NCBI GenBank assembly: GCA_023443745.1
Contig: JAEZTB010000030.1
Location: forward strand, 62,001-126,000
Direction: 5' to 3'
DNA length: 64,000 bases
DNA from: Bacillota bacterium
Lineage (GTDB): Bacteria; Bacillota; Clostridia; DSM-8532
Position numbers and translations under genes: made by a program. This document shows, one piece after another, positions 62,582 to 64,000 of this stretch; the first letter of the stretch is position 1, and each line of letters opens with the position of its first letter. The notes below the pieces were generated by a model. That model worked only from the letters and a program-made list of their open reading frames with translations, made no database searches and was not told the origin of the DNA.

Positions 62582-62609
62582 TTTAACTTTTCTTTAACAA
62601 ACCTTTAAC
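62582..62609. promoter_or_regulatory. Pho-box-like triple repeat upstream of pit
   Basis: TTTAAC occurs at 62582, 62593 and 62604, exactly 11 bases apart, so all three face the same side of the helix. Bacillus-type PhoP sites are TT(A/T/C)ACA repeats with the same 11-base period. A further pair with the same spacing lies at 62665 and 62676, inside the loop of the next terminator. Confidence 0.55.
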
Positions 62610-62653
62610 ATTATAGCATAAGCCTCTTCGACAGTTAAAGGCAGAAAAAAAGG

Positions 62654-62695
62654 AAAAAGCGCCATTTAACATAAATTTAACAAAGCGCTTTTCCT
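62654..62695 (-). terminator. Intrinsic terminator downstream of the DMT transporter
   Basis: AAAAGCGC/GCGCTTTT stem closing a 22-base loop, with a T-run on the minus strand, about 20 bases after the transporter stop. Confidence 0.68.
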
Positions 62696-62714
62696 GTAAA
62701 ATGTCATATTTGCC

Positions 62715-63536
62715 TTAGGATTTTTTATGAGCCTGACGTCCTCTCTTTTTGAACATAACATAGCAGGCCAGAATAATGATAAAAACGGCGATGAATTGCA
62801 GGATATCAGCCTTGGAACTAAAGAGCAGCATCGAACCAAAAATCGGATAGACAATAAAAAAACTCAGGCGAATTGACGCCACTATTGTCATTTCTCCGAT
62901 ACTGTAGGAAGCCTGCTCCCCAATTGCGCCAAGAACAGCTGAGAACGCATAAAGGAGAAGAACATCCAAAGGAATTTTATCAAAACCCCAGGTGAATAGG
63001 TCTCGCATCAGCATATTAAAATAAACAATAGCTACCCCGCTCATGCTTCCGGCAAAAATTGACAAAAGCACAGACTTCACCTTGTCATCTACAGTTTTGA
63101 AGAGCAGAGGAAGAAGAACTAAACCTGGAACCAGGAACAGAATAATCATGACAGGAAGGTTGATTGTGAAATAGCTAACAGGCTCCGACCTAAAAGCAAT
63201 AAATAGCGTCATCCCCACAATCACCATTGAATAGAGATAATCGGTTTTGAATACCTGCTCTTTTAATATGAGCCCCGATAAAAACACAATCAGAACAATA
63301 TCCCAACCAGCCATGGATGTGATAATATGGGGTGGCAAAGTCTGAGCGGCAATACTGTTTGGAACTGCGGCCACAATATAAGCAAGAAATATTCCTGTAA
63401 GCCATATCCAGAAGTGTTTCCTTTTGTCCTGCTTATCTTTTTTATTTGATCCTATCCACGGTATGCCCTTCTTTTGAAGAACCATCCCTACCGAGGCAAT
63501 GGTTGATCCTGTCAATGCCAGTAAAATAGCGGTCAT
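62715..63536 (-). CDS. DMT-superfamily membrane transporter
   Basis: A 273-residue protein with nine or ten hydrophobic helices and a paired-repeat layout typical of drug/metabolite-type (EamA or NIPA-like) transporters. The first helix has the GSTIASVGMVLQKKG start also seen in NIPA-like proteins. The substrate cannot be inferred. It diverges from the M48-like gene at the window end. Confidence 0.72.
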   Translation of the reverse strand: MTAILLALTGSTIASVGMVLQKKGIPWIGSNKKDKQDKRKHFWIWLTGIFLAYIVAAVPNSIAAQTLPPHIITSMAGWDIVLIVFLSGLILKEQVFKTDYLYSMVIVGMTLFIAFRSEPVSYFTINLPVMIILFLVPGLVLLPLLFKTVDDKVKSVLLSIFAGSMSGVAIVYFNMLMRDLFTWGFDKIPLDVLLLYAFSAVLGAIGEQASYSIGEMTIVASIRLSFFIVYPIFGSMLLFSSKADILQFIAVFIIILACYVMFKKRGRQAHKKS

Positions 63537-63660
63537 CTTTCCTCCAGTGTTCCTTTTATTTTGTTTGCTTTTTTACTTTTTTTATTTTATCATTTAACAA
63601 GGAAAAAGTTCGTTAAAATTTTATTAGAGTCAATCAGAATAATGAAAAAGGAAGTATGTT

Positions 63661-64000
63661 ATGTTTAAAGGTATCAAGCGGTTCTGCATTTACCTATTAG
63701 GTTTTCTGTATCCTATTTTTCTTATTCTTCTAACTGCATTATTCATATTTCTCATCGTCGGCTATGCTCTTGATTCCGAAAGAATCACCTCATCAATGAC
63801 AAAGATTGTGATATTCCTGGGCGGTTTCCTTGTGTTCATGATCACAAACCTTATAAAGGGCCTTTTCTACAAATTTGATGAGCCCATTGGGCATAAGATA
63901 GACGAGCAAAGTGCACCTCAGCTTTTTTCTCTATTATATCAAATAAAAAGAGAGATTCATGGTGCAAAAATTCATCAGGTAATCATAGATAATCAACTTA
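63661..64000 (+). CDS. M48-like metallopeptidase, N-terminal part (cut by window end)
   Basis: An open frame begins at ATG 63661, with AAGGAAG six bases upstream, and runs to the last base without a stop; 113 residues are visible. Two hydrophobic helices (about 10-37 and 48-68) are followed by APQLFSLLYQIKREI and a KIHQVIIDNQL strand. This order, membrane helices then an alpha-helix and beta-strand just before the expected Asn-Ala and HExxH region, is that of M48 (HtpX/YhfN-like) proteases. The catalytic motif lies beyond the window. Confidence 0.6.
   Translation, partial: MFKGIKRFCIYLLGFLYPIFLILLTALFIFLIVGYALDSERITSSMTKIVIFLGGFLVFMITNLIKGLFYKFDEPIGHKIDEQSAPQLFSLLYQIKREIHGAKIHQVIIDNQL

Overview
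The window is a continuous chromosomal segment of a low-to-mid GC, Gram-positive anaerobe, most likely a spore-forming Clostridia. Signs of this are the TTG starts behind strong Shine-Dalgarno sites (smc, nth, rimO, the GGDEF gene), two surface enzymes with S-layer-homology-like N-termini, a DUF3794-type protein, a DUF4364 protein, a tandem glycine riboswitch, and a malate dehydrogenase/malic enzyme pair that resembles the 'malate shunt' operon known from Acetivibrio (Clostridium) thermocellus. No rRNA, tRNA, CRISPR array, insertion sequence or prophage was seen. The genus cannot be named from sequence reading alone.

Layout. 0-15 kb is mostly minus-strand housekeeping: a GGDEF diguanylate cyclase, a long FtsA-like ATPase, nth and glgA (nth translationally coupled to glgA), then pnp, rpsO, pgsA, rimO, and a polyphosphate pair (ppk and an HD-domain exopolyphosphatase-like gene). 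15-24 kb holds serA behind a glycine riboswitch with an intrinsic terminator, ftsY, smc and a secreted transglutaminase-like protein. 24-32 kb carries the oxidative arm from citrate to 2-oxoglutarate: gltA with its own GntR/FCD regulator, and acn-icd, followed by two TrkA-type potassium-channel regulators and a HAD phosphatase. 32-37 kb has a LysM-containing 5'-nucleotidase, DUF4364, a YdcF-like membrane protein and two cyclophilins. 37-43.6 kb is a plus-strand block: thioredoxin, a Crp/Fnr regulator, a four-domain sulfur-transfer flavoprotein, then malate dehydrogenase and malic enzyme.

43.6-56.9 kb is more accessory: a DUF3794 protein with a Cys-rich charged tail, an oligo-1,6-glucosidase, a GC-richer island with a 1288-residue sialidase-like surface protein and an AraC regulator, a 33-residue membrane miniprotein, panE, an S-layer M13 peptidase and a glycolipid-type glycosyltransferase. 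57-60.9 kb looks acquired or rearranged: a BlaI/BlaR1-like pair whose sensor has a duplicated novel domain, the stump of a MalT/LuxR regulator, and a metallo-beta-lactamase-fold protein. 60.9-64 kb has a PiT phosphate transporter with its DUF47 partner behind a Pho-box-like 11-bp repeat, a DMT-type transporter, and the start of an M48-like peptidase.

The most unusual structure is a pair of intergenic arrays (32.2 kb and 37.05-37.2 kb). In them short and long palindromes of different sequence alternate, separated by conserved GGTTCCCGGGACC-type spacers, and the pairing is preserved while bases change. No feature class known to me explains them.
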